Below are positions 7,932 through 17,152 of a stretch of DNA of 64,000 bases, piece by piece. The DNA is taken from contig JACQWO010000051.1 in the NCBI GenBank assembly GCA_016209225.1, positions 1-64,000 on the forward strand, read 5' to 3'. This DNA is from Desulfobacterales bacterium. GTDB lineage: Bacteria; Desulfobacterota; UBA8473. Each line of letters starts with the position of its first letter. The first letter of the stretch is position 1. Both the position numbers and the translations under genes were made by a program. Under the pieces are notes generated by a model. The model saw only the letters and a list, made by a program, of their open reading frames with translations. It was not told the DNA's origin and did not search any database.

Positions 7932-9365
7932 TCAAATATCCATAGCCCGCTCAATTAACCTTTTTGTTATCTTTCCGGAATATTCAATCGGATGCATTAG
8001 TGCCCTTTTTGTATGAAAAAGGACCTTCTGCCTTCTCACGAGAGAATTCAAGTCCGAGATATTAATTTCTTTTGTCGAAAACACGGGAAGGTTAGACTTG
8101 AATTTTCTGAAATCTAATGATTCATCAATCAGATGTTCCTTTACACATATATCAAACAACTCGGTTCCAGGAAGTGGGGTGGCGAAGAAGAAGTTTATAT
8201 GGTCAACAGGCAGATTTCTTGCCATCCTGAATGTTCTCTCAAGCTCTTCTTTTCGTTCCCCCGGCATACCCACTACAAAAAATACAGAGGTTTCCAGACC
8301 CAACTGTTTTGCTTTTTTTAAGACAGTCCCCACCCTTTCAAGGTTCACCGATTTTTTTATAATCTCTCTGAGTACCCTTTTATCTCCTGATTCTATGGCA
8401 AGGCTTATGCTGTGACACCCGCTTTTTTTCATCAACTCCAGTAGTTCATCGTCTAATGTCATGAGTGAAAGGCCATTTGGCGTAGACCAGGTAAGATCAA
8501 AATTCCTGTCAATAATTCCTTTGAAAATGGTTTTTGCTCTTTCCTTATCCAGAGTTAGGTTATCGTCTTCAAATAATATCTCCTTAACACCAAATTCAGA
8601 AACTATATATTCTAATTCAGAAAGGACGTTTTCCGCGCTTCTTTTTCTGAATTTCCTGCCCCATATATTATGTACAGAACAGAAGGTACAGTGATTTGGG
8701 CAACCTCTGGAGGTAATAACAGGGAGAAAGGGCGATCTTTTGATATTTGCCCCGTGAGGGGTGTTTATGGTGAAATACTTTTTTAGCGGAAACTTCTTCC
8801 ATAATGGGAAAGATAGAGAATCGAGATCATCTATAAATCCATCCTTCATATTAACAAGGACTCTGTTATTATTTCTGTAAGCCACTCCATGGATATGATT
8901 GACATCTTTGCCCTTTTCAATTGTCTCAAGGAGATGTTTTAAAGTACTTTCTCCTTCGCCGATTGTTGCGAAATCCACATTAGAATCTCTGAGAGTTAAC
9001 TCCGGCATAGCCGATGGATGTGCCCCACCCATTATGGTGACAATTGAAGGGTCAACCTCTTTAGTTATTCTGCAAATTCTATGCGCTTCTTCTGTCTGCG
9101 CCGTAAAAAGGTTTGAAATACCAACAACATCGGGATTTATTTCCTGAATGCTTCTTTTTATTTTATCTTCGGAAAGGCCATATCTCTTGAAGTCTTTGTC
9201 CAAGATATTTACATTTTTAAAACCTTCTGCTACGCAGTCCAATATTAGAACATCATGCTCTTTATCTAAAACAGCCGCTAAATACGCAAGCCCCAGAGGT
9301 GGTTGACAGAATCTTGATTCGGTTTTTAGAATAGTATATGGAGGTTGTATTAGTAGTACCTTCAT
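7932..9365 (-). CDS. Radical SAM protein with N-terminal B12-binding-like domain
   Basis: 477 residues. The N-terminal ~150 carry the B12-binding fold pattern seen in BchE-like proteins (MKVLLIQPPY, PPLGLAYLAAVL, TIMGGAHPSAMPE, IGEGE). The radical SAM domain follows, with C222, C226 and C229 in GCPNHCTFC, then FEDDNLTLD and GMPGERKEELERT. The canonical cobalamin DxHxxG motif is not evident, as in many relatives. Such enzymes do radical methylations, ring rearrangements or dehydrogenations on unactivated carbons; the substrate here is unknown. ATGA overlap with the upstream deacetylase gene indicates one transcription unit. Confidence 0.85.
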   Translation of the reverse strand: MKVLLIQPPYTILKTESRFCQPPLGLAYLAAVLDKEHDVLILDCVAEGFKNVNILDKDFKRYGLSEDKIKRSIQEINPDVVGISNLFTAQTEEAHRICRITKEVDPSIVTIMGGAHPSAMPELTLRDSNVDFATIGEGESTLKHLLETIEKGKDVNHIHGVAYRNNNRVLVNMKDGFIDDLDSLSFPLWKKFPLKKYFTINTPHGANIKRSPFLPVITSRGCPNHCTFCSVHNIWGRKFRKRSAENVLSELEYIVSEFGVKEILFEDDNLTLDKERAKTIFKGIIDRNFDLTWSTPNGLSLMTLDDELLELMKKSGCHSISLAIESGDKRVLREIIKKSVNLERVGTVLKKAKQLGLETSVFFVVGMPGERKEELERTFRMARNLPVDHINFFFATPLPGTELFDICVKEHLIDESLDFRKFKSNLPVFSTKEINISDLNSLVRRQKVLFHTKRALMHPIEYSGKITKRLIERAMDI

Positions 9366-10204
9366 CGAAACCTGTCCAACCAGTTATATGCCCCTATTAA
9401 CTTCAATTTAAATCTTGAAATGTTGTCATGCCAGTCTATTCTTATCCTTTTCAAGCCATAGAAGTCGGTATCATTTTCATTACTGCCCATAATATTTGAA
9501 ACCGCACCTTTATAACCGGCATTTCTAATATGCTCTTTTATCTCTTCAGTAAGATGAACCCGTGCTCCAAAAGGGTAAGCAAAGTAATCTACTGGCTTTC
9601 CAAACAGTTCTTCCAGCCTTTTTTTTGACTCGCCAATCTCCCTAATACAGTCATCATAAGTAAGCTTCGTCAGATCAGGATGAGACATAGAATGGGACCC
9701 CACTGTAAAGTTGTCCTTTAATATTTCCTTGATTTCTGGAATTGAGAGGGGAGAACCATATTGGGCGCCATCTTTAATCCAGTCAAAAGGTTCTTTACGA
9801 TCCAAATATTCGGAGATAACAAATATCGTTGCGGGGTATCCATATTTCTGCAAAATAGGATAAGCATTATGATACCAATTTTTGTACCCATCGTCAAAGG
9901 TTAAAACAACCATTTTGGAATGGCTTTGTTCATCTTTCGATAAATAATCCCTAAGGTCATCCAATGAAATTACTTGATATCCAGCATTGGCCAGGTATTC
10001 AAGGTGTTGTTCAAATAGATTTGGGGGCGTGTTAAGTCGTTTTAAGTCTTCGTATGGTGGTATGTTCTCAACAGAGTGATAAACTAAAATTGGGATCCCA
10101 TTTCTCCCTTTTATCCATGAAAATGGTAATAGCAAATACGTAATAAGGTCTCTAATAAAAAGTTTTATCCGATATAATGTCCTAACTCGTTTGATCCGAT
10201 TCAT
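9362..10204 (-). CDS. Polysaccharide deacetylase (NodB/CE4 family)
   Basis: 280 residues. The CE4 motifs are all visible: TFDDGY at 102-107 (catalytic Asp and metal Asp), HSMSHPD at 171-177 (metal His residues) and FAYPFG at 208-213. The family removes N- or O-acetyl groups from carbohydrates with a divalent metal. Residues ~10-30 are hydrophobic and basic and may anchor the protein to the membrane without a cleavable signal. The 3' end overlaps the following radical SAM gene by an ATGA, and the 5' end overlaps the preceding methyltransferase by 23 bp. Probably deacetylates an amino sugar of the repeat unit or its lipid-linked precursor. Confidence 0.87.
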   Translation of the reverse strand: MNRIKRVRTLYRIKLFIRDLITYLLLPFSWIKGRNGIPILVYHSVENIPPYEDLKRLNTPPNLFEQHLEYLANAGYQVISLDDLRDYLSKDEQSHSKMVVLTFDDGYKNWYHNAYPILQKYGYPATIFVISEYLDRKEPFDWIKDGAQYGSPLSIPEIKEILKDNFTVGSHSMSHPDLTKLTYDDCIREIGESKKRLEELFGKPVDYFAYPFGARVHLTEEIKEHIRNAGYKGAVSNIMGSNENDTDFYGLKRIRIDWHDNISRFKLKLIGAYNWLDRFR

Positions 10205-11024
10205 ATTTTTTTACTGCCTTAATGATGCAATTTACACCCGTCTTCTCGAGACGTAATTTCTCGAAGATATTTCTTTTTCTGCTTAACCATATACCAAAAC
10301 CAGGGATCAGTGGATTTAAGAAAGCAAATCTATAAATATGATATTTTTTCTCAACGGCTTGCAAACCCTCTCTTGCCAAAGCTTGATCTAGCAGGCGAGG
10401 TGAATACAATCTGTTTGTAACATCCGTTCTTAAAGACAACTTTTTTTCCGGCAAATAAACCTCTCTGCCTAAAGACATGGACAAGTAGCGATAAATATGG
10501 AAACATACTCTGAAAAGTTTCATCAACGATCTATCCAGTTTATTAAAAGGACTTTTTATATTAGGCACAGTCAGGATTAGCTCTCCACCGGGTTTTAAAA
10601 CCCGCGAGATTTCTTCAAGGGACTTTTTTTCATTATCTATGTATTCAAGTACCCCTACACAAAGAACACAATCAAAAAAATTATTAGGAAAACTCAGGTG
10701 TTCCGTATCTCCCACCAAAAATTCAACTTTTGCCGTCAATTCATTTTCCCCCAGAATTTTTTTGGCATGTTCAATCATTTTATGGGAGATGTCCACTCCC
10801 CATACCTGACAGCCTCTTTCCAGAAGTTCATGAATAAAGATCGCAGGGCCACATCCCACATCAAGAACACGGCCTCCGTTCTTCCCCAAGAGATTTAAGA
10901 TATATTTTTTCCTCTCTTGAAAGATATATGCCTGTATCGAATCTGAGGGTAAAGTCTCAGTATAGACCTGAAGATAGTCATCTGAGACATAATTAAAATA
11001 ATCTTTAACCTTGCCTTTTTGCAT
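10182..11024 (-). CDS. Class I SAM-dependent methyltransferase
   Basis: 280 residues. Motif I VLDVGCGPA is at 53-61, the strand-2 acid is in WGVDIS, then DCVLCVGVLEYIDNEKKSLE and RVLKPGGELILTVPN form the motif II/III region of Methyltransf_11/25 enzymes. The extended C-terminus (~100 residues, basic) is longer than in minimal family members and may bind the acceptor or membrane. The 3' end overlaps the deacetylase gene by 23 bp. A 166-bp gap separates it from the upstream fusion gene; that gap holds only a 31-codon ORF (11041-11136) that I do not count as a gene. Confidence 0.82.
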   Translation of the reverse strand: MQKGKVKDYFNYVSDDYLQVYTETLPSDSIQAYIFQERKKYILNLLGKNGGRVLDVGCGPAIFIHELLERGCQVWGVDISHKMIEHAKKILGENELTAKVEFLVGDTEHLSFPNNFFDCVLCVGVLEYIDNEKKSLEEISRVLKPGGELILTVPNIKSPFNKLDRSLMKLFRVCFHIYRYLSMSLGREVYLPEKKLSLRTDVTNRLYSPRLLDQALAREGLQAVEKKYHIYRFAFLNPLIPGFGIWLSRKRNIFEKLRLEKTGVNCIIKAVKKYESDQTS

Positions 11025-11190
11025 TCTGGTTACCTTGTGTTCAAGAGCTCTTTGCTATTAGAGCACCAAATATGTGGGCTAATTTTCTTGTCGTCTTAAC
11101 ACGTTCATATTGCTCTATTTCTCTTTTTTGTGGCATAAAATCACTGGTAGTATCCTTAAATTTGTTCTGTTTTGCCTGTTAAATAGGTCA

Positions 11191-13035
11191 CTATGACATC
11201 ATACCAATCTGCCGAAGTAAAATTTTGAGATATTGCGCAAACCTCTTTAATCTTGAATGGAAAACAGAATGTCTATAGAATTGTCTTAGCGATTGTCTTA
11301 GTACTTTCAAAAATCTCGCTATTATCCTTATTGATGTAAGCCATCTTGTATCAAAACGAACATCCCCCATAAATATCTCTTGATTCTCGTTATCCCGCAG
11401 ATTAGCCGCCAGTACCATGCCGGTCTTCTGATCCTCACAGCGAAAATAGGTATATTGACCGTAATTGTCTTTTATCTTTTGCCATATATGAAGAAAATCG
11501 TTCGAGGAGGAATAACTGAGAACAAGCGCACCTCCCGGAGACAGGTATGATATTAGGTTGCAAACTTGGTCATCCGTAACCTCATCAGCTATTTTACCTC
11601 CCACAAGCATGAGATCGAATCCGAAGGAACCGAAAAAAGAATCTTTTAAACGCTGAATAGCTGTGCGGATTTCACCGTTGACAAAACGAATATACCCTCG
11701 AAATTGGAAAGTATAAAGCATGTTAAGAAGAGCAAGAGGTGAATCATCGGTCTGAATCCCTTCCCATCTATCTACTTTGTAAACCTCTACACTTGGGCAC
11801 ATTGTCGCTACGACCCCAGTTCCCGAATTGCCGCCAATAAAAAAATCCAGGTAGCGATGTGGAAAGCGACTGAGGCTATACCAAGACAGGAAAAATAAGG
11901 CATTTGTTTCCTCACGGTCAAGTACCCCACCGCGACTGAGGTAAGACATGACAATCGGTTTTAGGCTTCTAATAAGCTTTTTACTCGTCAGTTCCGATAC
12001 AATTTCCCCAAATGATTGCGACATAGATTCAACGCACGTTGGTGTGTTTTTCGGATATTTTGATTCAAGGCGCACTGCGGCACATACTTTCTGTGGTACC
12101 TGTGTCGTCAATTCGAAATTACCGAGCCCCCAATTTTCATCGTTCACTTTCTCATTAATATTAAAACGTATGGGATTGGTTTGTAAGATTGCGTCCCGGC
12201 GACGCCCCTCGGATTTGTGTGCCATGTGATAAATAAACACGCCAATACCGGAAAGTGAACAAAAAGGGTGATTTCGTGTAATGCGAAATCCTATTTCGGT
12301 ATCGCTATAACCCCAGCCTGCCATGCGTTCATCAACGCCTCGGAATTTGTGCCAAAGATCTCTATGCATCATTAATGCACCTGCTCCACCAAAACCAAAA
12401 TAAATAACAGGTTCAAGAGGCGTATTCTTCCCCATTAAAAGCAGATAACGATCCCATTCCTCAATAGTAGGCTGCCTCTCTATAAACTGCCAGGGCACAT
12501 CCATCCGAGGTAGCATAAAGAAAGTCCGTTCCACCTCAATTGGCAAGCGAATTTCACCTTTAAGCAGTCTAAGCATTTGCTCCAACAAATGTTCCTGGAT
12601 AAGCGTATCAGCGGGATAAACCATGATATATTTCCCGCTTGCCCGCCGAATTGCCACATTAGACGCTCTCGAGACATGAAAGTAGTCTTTGCCCTCCTGA
12701 GTATCACGGATCACATCCGGGGGGACATAGATGAATCGGCATACTTCAGCGACCTCCGGTGAAAGCTCCAGTGCCTGCGCCATAGGGATATGGCTACCCC
12801 AATCCGTGACCAGTATCTCTACTTTATCCTGTTGTCCTAAGTTTTTGATACTTCGGGCAAGATGGTTCATCGTCGTAGTAATGCGGTACCGGAAATCGAG
12901 CATGTAGTCGTCATCCCTTCCAAATATACATATAGATAGCAACTTGGTCGGTCTGTTTAGATCGCTTACATCACCGTTTTGAATATTTTCGTCTTTATAT
13001 GCTGTGACTGTTTTGTTACCCTCTTTTTTATTCAC
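11191..13035 (-). CDS. Bifunctional-looking protein: GT-A glycosyltransferase + methyltransferase-like domain
   Basis: 614 residues. Residues ~32-290 look like a GT-A glycosyltransferase of the chondroitin-polymerase/galactosyltransferase group: an N-terminal LLSICIF strand, YPADT near 140 in place of a DXD, and AGWGYSDTEIGFRI at 239-252, the acidic motif before the catalytic region. Residues ~390-545 fit a class I methyltransferase or Methyltransf_24 fold (DFFIGGNSGTGVVATM, LMLVGG, LSPGGALVLSYSS). The start is a GTG inside the final codons of hddC (8-bp overlap), suggesting coupled translation. Methyltransferase activity is uncertain because motif I is weak. Confidence 0.65.
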   Translation of the reverse strand: MNKKEGNKTVTAYKDENIQNGDVSDLNRPTKLLSICIFGRDDDYMLDFRYRITTTMNHLARSIKNLGQQDKVEILVTDWGSHIPMAQALELSPEVAEVCRFIYVPPDVIRDTQEGKDYFHVSRASNVAIRRASGKYIMVYPADTLIQEHLLEQMLRLLKGEIRLPIEVERTFFMLPRMDVPWQFIERQPTIEEWDRYLLLMGKNTPLEPVIYFGFGGAGALMMHRDLWHKFRGVDERMAGWGYSDTEIGFRITRNHPFCSLSGIGVFIYHMAHKSEGRRRDAILQTNPIRFNINEKVNDENWGLGNFELTTQVPQKVCAAVRLESKYPKNTPTCVESMSQSFGEIVSELTSKKLIRSLKPIVMSYLSRGGVLDREETNALFFLSWYSLSRFPHRYLDFFIGGNSGTGVVATMCPSVEVYKVDRWEGIQTDDSPLALLNMLYTFQFRGYIRFVNGEIRTAIQRLKDSFFGSFGFDLMLVGGKIADEVTDDQVCNLISYLSPGGALVLSYSSSNDFLHIWQKIKDNYGQYTYFRCEDQKTGMVLAANLRDNENQEIFMGDVRFDTRWLTSIRIIARFLKVLRQSLRQFYRHSVFHSRLKRFAQYLKILLRQIGMMS

Positions 13036-13744
13036 TAGAAACTCGATTGGCTGCTTTGTATGATTCCGGTGTGCCGATATCTATAAGCTTTGACTTACAA
13101 CAATACCCGCCTATTGGTATTTTCTTTAATAATACTGGCATCAGATCTTTCTCCAATGAATAAAATACATCGGGTTGAATTGATTCCTCTATCAATTTTC
13201 TCAAAAATAGGTATATCCCTGCATTGACCCAACCCGGCCTATTTTTTGCCGACTTTTCTTCAAAATCAGTAATGGCCTGATTATTATTTATTGTTACAGC
13301 ACCATAGCGACTCACATCAGAAACTTCTGATAGCACTATCGAGACATCGAACTTTTTTTCTAAATGCCAGGATAGGAAATCATTTAAATCAATATCAATA
13401 AAGGAATCTCCGTTCATTACAAGTATGCCACGCGTTTCAATTAGAGGCATGGCATATTTTACAGCGCCGCCCGTCCCAAGAGCATGAGCTTCTTGAGAAT
13501 ACTGAATGGACAAATTTCGATATTCATAGCCCAAGGTCTCGATCATCGTGTCTGCTAAATAACCAACACACAAAATAACTTGTTTAAATCCCGCTTCAAT
13601 CAGCTGATCCATTATATACGTAATAAATGGGCGTCCTCTAACGACTGCCATTACTTTGGACCTGTCTGACACGATGGCATGCAATCTTGAACCACGCCCA
13701 CCTGATAGAATCACAGGCGTTATGTTTTCAATATACTGTAGCAC
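13028..13744 (-). CDS. hddC: D-glycero-alpha-D-manno-heptose-1-phosphate guanylyltransferase (HddC-like)
   Basis: 238 residues, nucleotidyltransferase fold. VILSGGRGSRL at ~11-21 is the nucleotide-binding signature, a conserved Lys follows in SDRSKVMAVV, VMNGDSF carries the metal Asp, and KLIDIGTPESYKAAN is the usual end of HddC-type enzymes. The family transfers GMP from GTP to heptose 1-phosphate, giving GDP-D-glycero-D-manno-heptose. The PKP signature of other members reads SKV here. GTG start with AGGA 5 nt upstream. The kinase HddA is encoded immediately 5', strengthening the assignment over a generic sugar-phosphate nucleotidyltransferase. Confidence 0.8.
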   Translation of the reverse strand: MLQYIENITPVILSGGRGSRLHAIVSDRSKVMAVVRGRPFITYIMDQLIEAGFKQVILCVGYLADTMIETLGYEYRNLSIQYSQEAHALGTGGAVKYAMPLIETRGILVMNGDSFIDIDLNDFLSWHLEKKFDVSIVLSEVSDVSRYGAVTINNNQAITDFEEKSAKNRPGWVNAGIYLFLRKLIEESIQPDVFYSLEKDLMPVLLKKIPIGGYCCKSKLIDIGTPESYKAANRVSSE

Positions 13745-13785
13745 TGTTTCCTATGTTATCTTATTGAAAAGGTTAACAGAAACAA

Positions 13786-14775
13786 CTAGGTGGAATAAAA
13801 AACCAAATGCGACCCAAGATTTTCGAACCGGATGGGCACAAGTATCAAATCTTTTAATCTGTCCTTTACTTTATCCTGATCCTCAGGCAGGACGAAGAAA
13901 AGGATAAACCCACCTCCACCGGCGCCGCACAATTTGCCACCTACGGCGCCGGCATTCATTGCGGCTTGGTAGATATCATCTATGCTGCCATTTGAAATGA
14001 GTTTCGTCAGTTTTCTTTTTAACATCCATGACTCGTGGAGTAGCTTTCCAAATTCATGGAATCTTTCAACAGGCCCGTCGAGGATGTTGATTGCCTCATC
14101 CACCATTTCTTTCATTAAGCTAAGTTCCTTAACCTTTTGGGGAGTCTGCTCAATTTGCTTTTTAGCTACTTCACTTGCATACCGTGGGAATCCTGTAAAA
14201 TAGAATAAGAGGCAGCTTTGTAGATATTCCAGCTTCATACTATTGATGGGAATGGTCTGAACAAAAATCCCATCCTTTATACCCCCGAACTCGATGCGGT
14301 TGAAGCCGCCAAACGCAGCCGCAGTCTGGTCCTGAGATCCGACCGGCTCACCGATCAGATTTTGTTCAACATGGATGGCATCAAAGGCAAGCCTTCTTTT
14401 CGTGACAACTTTTCCTTTCAACGCATATAAGGCATTAAGCAAACCCACGGTAAATGACGAACTTGATCCGATACCGGACAGAGCGGGAATATCTCCGGTA
14501 TGCACGATTTCTACACCTTTATCTATTCCCATATACCGAAGGCATTCACGTACAGATGGATGAGCAATTTCATCAATTGTTTGCGTCTCTTCTCTTTTTG
14601 TATATCTTATACGGAATTTGTGATCAAAGAACGGGGGGAGGTATCGGCATGTTATATAGCAGAACTTATTGATGGTGGTGCTTAAAACGGCACCTCCATG
14701 TTCTAGATACCAAACGGGATAGTCAGTACCTCCTCCAAAAAATGAAATCCTGAAGGGTGTCCGTGTAATTATCAT
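13786..14775 (-). CDS. hddA: D-glycero-alpha-D-manno-heptose-7-phosphate kinase (HddA, GHMP family)
   Basis: 329 residues. GHMP kinase motifs are clear: RTPFRISFFGGGTDYP at the N-terminus, PALSGIGSSSSF at 97-108 (phosphate-binding loop) and GGKLCGAGGGGFILFF near the C-terminus. HddA phosphorylates heptose 7-phosphate at the anomeric carbon to the 1,7-bisphosphate on the GDP-heptose route. The length and the residues EPVGSQDQTAAAFGGFNRIEF match the heptose/fucose kinase branch. HddC follows 41 bp downstream. The isomerase GmhA and phosphatase GmhB needed for a full pathway are not in this window and may be elsewhere in the genome. Confidence 0.85.
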   Translation of the reverse strand: MIITRTPFRISFFGGGTDYPVWYLEHGGAVLSTTINKFCYITCRYLPPFFDHKFRIRYTKREETQTIDEIAHPSVRECLRYMGIDKGVEIVHTGDIPALSGIGSSSSFTVGLLNALYALKGKVVTKRRLAFDAIHVEQNLIGEPVGSQDQTAAAFGGFNRIEFGGIKDGIFVQTIPINSMKLEYLQSCLLFYFTGFPRYASEVAKKQIEQTPQKVKELSLMKEMVDEAINILDGPVERFHEFGKLLHESWMLKRKLTKLISNGSIDDIYQAAMNAGAVGGKLCGAGGGGFILFFVLPEDQDKVKDRLKDLILVPIRFENLGSHLVFYST

Positions 14776-14801
14776 AAATCCAACCTTTTCCGATATTATA
14801 A

Positions 14802-16187
14802 CTAATCGCTAACGCTAAATATCTTATTTTCTATGGAATATTTATAATAACGGTCTCGAATGGCCCGATAAAGACGATTTGGTCGTGTATGCATTAAAAG
14901 AAACATACCTATCATATAGAGGAAATGAGGCAAACGAGCCAAAATGGGACCTAACAGGTAAATATTGAGTCTGATCTCTTTTTCCTTCTCAGAGAAACAT
15001 TTGAGCACAGATTTCTCCATGACCCCTGAAAGGTCACCATCGTAACCCGGATCAATGTATCCCTGATCAATACAATACTTATGGAGATCCGTACCTTTCA
15101 TCGGCACTGTAACGGAATAAGAGGCATATGTCACATTGCCCTTACGAGACATTTCTATCGTATTCAAATCATCCTGCAATGTGGATTCTGGTGCAGCCAA
15201 CATATAATTAACCCATGTATTAATTCCGTAAGAATTAACAAGCTTGAGTTTTTCGGTAATATTCTCGCTACGCATTTTCCTCTGTAAAACTTTCTCTCTG
15301 ACATGCCGAGAAGTACTATCAACGGATAGGTGGACGGAAAAACAGCCTGCTCTTTTCAAAAGTTGCAGAACATTGTCATCGATAGCATCAATGCGCAAAA
15401 AACAGTTAAAGGGGACGCCGATCCTTGCAGCATATTTTTCGGTAAATTCTTCGAGCCAGTCATCCGCCCGCATCACGAAGACATCATCTCCAAATTTGAT
15501 GAAATCCATGCGGTATTTACTCTTGACCAATTCAATCTCACGCAAAATACGCTCTACGCCAAAGCGCCTCACATAGCGCCCCTTACCCCTATAGAGCTTG
15601 CGTAAATAATTATTGGCGCAGTAAGTACAACTGAAAGGACATCCTCGTGTTGTATAAAATGTCTTTTTAGACACTTGCCCTAAATAAGAATTGGAGAGAG
15701 TCAAGTCGCGGTCTGGAAAAGGAATTTCATCTATGTCGGCAATCAGGTTGCGTACCTGATTGACCCCATTTGGTGTAATCAGGTTCTCCAAATCATCGTA
15801 AGATTCCCCGGCTTCTACGCGCTTTAAAAAATCTTTAAATACCCACTCCCCCTCTCCAACGGCATAAACATCCATACCGCTTTCGGAAAAAGTGTCGGGT
15901 GAAAAGGTGGCTTGTGGACCACCCAATATAGATATAAAATTATGGATTAGCTTTGCCTTTTTATTCAATTCAACCGCACGATGAAAACCAACAATATTGA
16001 TTGAATAGGCAACTATATCGGGTTTGATTTCTTTAACTTGGGTCAAAAGGTCTTTAGGAGAGAATACTTCCTTCTCCAAGGTACAAAAGTAGGTTAAGTG
16101 TCCCGACTGCTTCGCCACTGCGGAAAGATAGGATATGGCTATATGATCGGCAAAACTCAGGTCATGCGTTACAAATAGTATCTTCAT
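14802..16187 (-). CDS. Radical SAM protein with N-terminal B12-binding-like domain
   Basis: 461 residues. The B12-binding-like N-terminus has ISILGGPQATFSP and AVGEGE. The radical SAM cysteines are C183, C187 and C190 in GCPFSCTYC, followed by FIKFGDDVFVM and SVDSTSRHVREKVL. The C-terminal ~60 residues include a hydrophobic stretch (LPHFLYMIGMFLLM), possibly membrane-associated. It starts in an ATGA overlap with the upstream SDR gene and lies inside the heptose module, so it may modify the heptose or a glycan intermediate, for example by C-methylation, deoxygenation or epimerisation. That is inference; sequence gives only the mechanism class. Confidence 0.82.
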   Translation of the reverse strand: MKILFVTHDLSFADHIAISYLSAVAKQSGHLTYFCTLEKEVFSPKDLLTQVKEIKPDIVAYSINIVGFHRAVELNKKAKLIHNFISILGGPQATFSPDTFSESGMDVYAVGEGEWVFKDFLKRVEAGESYDDLENLITPNGVNQVRNLIADIDEIPFPDRDLTLSNSYLGQVSKKTFYTTRGCPFSCTYCANNYLRKLYRGKGRYVRRFGVERILREIELVKSKYRMDFIKFGDDVFVMRADDWLEEFTEKYAARIGVPFNCFLRIDAIDDNVLQLLKRAGCFSVHLSVDSTSRHVREKVLQRKMRSENITEKLKLVNSYGINTWVNYMLAAPESTLQDDLNTIEMSRKGNVTYASYSVTVPMKGTDLHKYCIDQGYIDPGYDGDLSGVMEKSVLKCFSEKEKEIRLNIYLLGPILARLPHFLYMIGMFLLMHTRPNRLYRAIRDRYYKYSIENKIFSVSD

Positions 16188-17152
16188 AATTCACTGTCAT
16201 AAAGATTCCTATACCAATCTATGGTCATTCTAATGCCTTCCTCAATGGGGGTTTTTGCCTCAAAACCCAATATCTCTTTGGCTTTCCGCGTATCAATGAG
16301 CCGCTTGGGAATCATTGTGGGCTTTGACGCGTCAAAGTTTATAACTGCGCCATCATATCCATCAATACTGATCATGATATTTAGTAAGTCTTTCAGCACG
16401 TATTGTTTACCGCTGGCGATATTCAGAAAATCATATCCATCAATCTCTTCCATTGCCAGGAGCATGCCCTCGATCACGTCATCAATATAAATGAAATCCT
16501 TGACGTCTGATCCATTGCCCCAAACGACAATCGGGTCATGCCTTTCAACAACCCGCCTGATCAAGGCAGGTAGTACATGTGACGTTTCCCACTCAAAGTC
16601 ATCGTATGGTCCGTATATGTTAGCCGGCCTAACTACAATGGTCGTCATGGGCTTTTTAATCTTTGTCGCATACATCTCACACATGATTTCGCTGAAGCGC
16701 TTCATCCAGGCAACGATAAAGTACTTTTCGTAAAATTCGTTAGTAACATCGTTTTCTTTAGCCGGCTGGTCAGTCAAGGGATATACGGTATTGGAACTGA
16801 CAAAAAGAAATTTCTTGACATTGACTTTATAGCTTGCTTCAAGCATCAATGCATTCATGACTATGTTAGGCGTCAGATGTACGAGCGGTGTCTTTTCCAT
16901 GACAGCAGCGCCGGAGGAGTTTGCCGCACACATAAAGACGTAGTCTATACCTTCAACTGCATTTCGGCAATCTTCCGGTTTTGTCAAATCAGCCTGAACA
17001 TACTCAATGAGATCATTTTCAATTACAGGCGCCCTCTTGTGGATGGTTGCGCGAACTATGGCGCCTAGGGTCAACAGGCGCTGAATCAGATTGACGCCAA
17101 CGAATCCTGTGCCTCCTGCCACAAGTATATTTGCGTTTTTATAAATGTTCAC
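16184..17152 (-). CDS. SDR-family nucleotide-sugar epimerase/reductase, GDP-fucose-synthase-like, catalytic Tyr replaced
   Basis: 322 residues, extended SDR. GGTGFVG at 13-19 binds NAD(P), VSSNTVYP holds the catalytic Ser region, and RPANIYGPYD plus GNGSDVKDFIYIDDV are typical of the GDP-L-fucose synthase/UDP-glucose 4-epimerase branch. In the usual YxxxK motif the Lys (K151) is present but the Tyr position reads Val147. The nearest Tyr is 144. GTG start after AAGGAGGGATAAGGGAA. It overlaps the RmlC-like gene by 14 bp. Likely acts on the 4-keto heptose intermediate, by analogy with DdahC/MlghC reductases; activity without Tyr needs proof. Confidence 0.75.
   Translation of the reverse strand: MNIYKNANILVAGGTGFVGVNLIQRLLTLGAIVRATIHKRAPVIENDLIEYVQADLTKPEDCRNAVEGIDYVFMCAANSSGAAVMEKTPLVHLTPNIVMNALMLEASYKVNVKKFLFVSSNTVYPLTDQPAKENDVTNEFYEKYFIVAWMKRFSEIMCEMYATKIKKPMTTIVVRPANIYGPYDDFEWETSHVLPALIRRVVERHDPIVVWGNGSDVKDFIYIDDVIEGMLLAMEEIDGYDFLNIASGKQYVLKDLLNIMISIDGYDGAVINFDASKPTMIPKRLIDTRKAKEILGFEAKTPIEEGIRMTIDWYRNLYDSEL

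Noticed and set aside
11041..11136. 31-codon minus-strand ORF in the gap upstream of the methyltransferase at 10182
   Set aside because: No family signature and no distinct ribosome binding site; too short to support as a gene.
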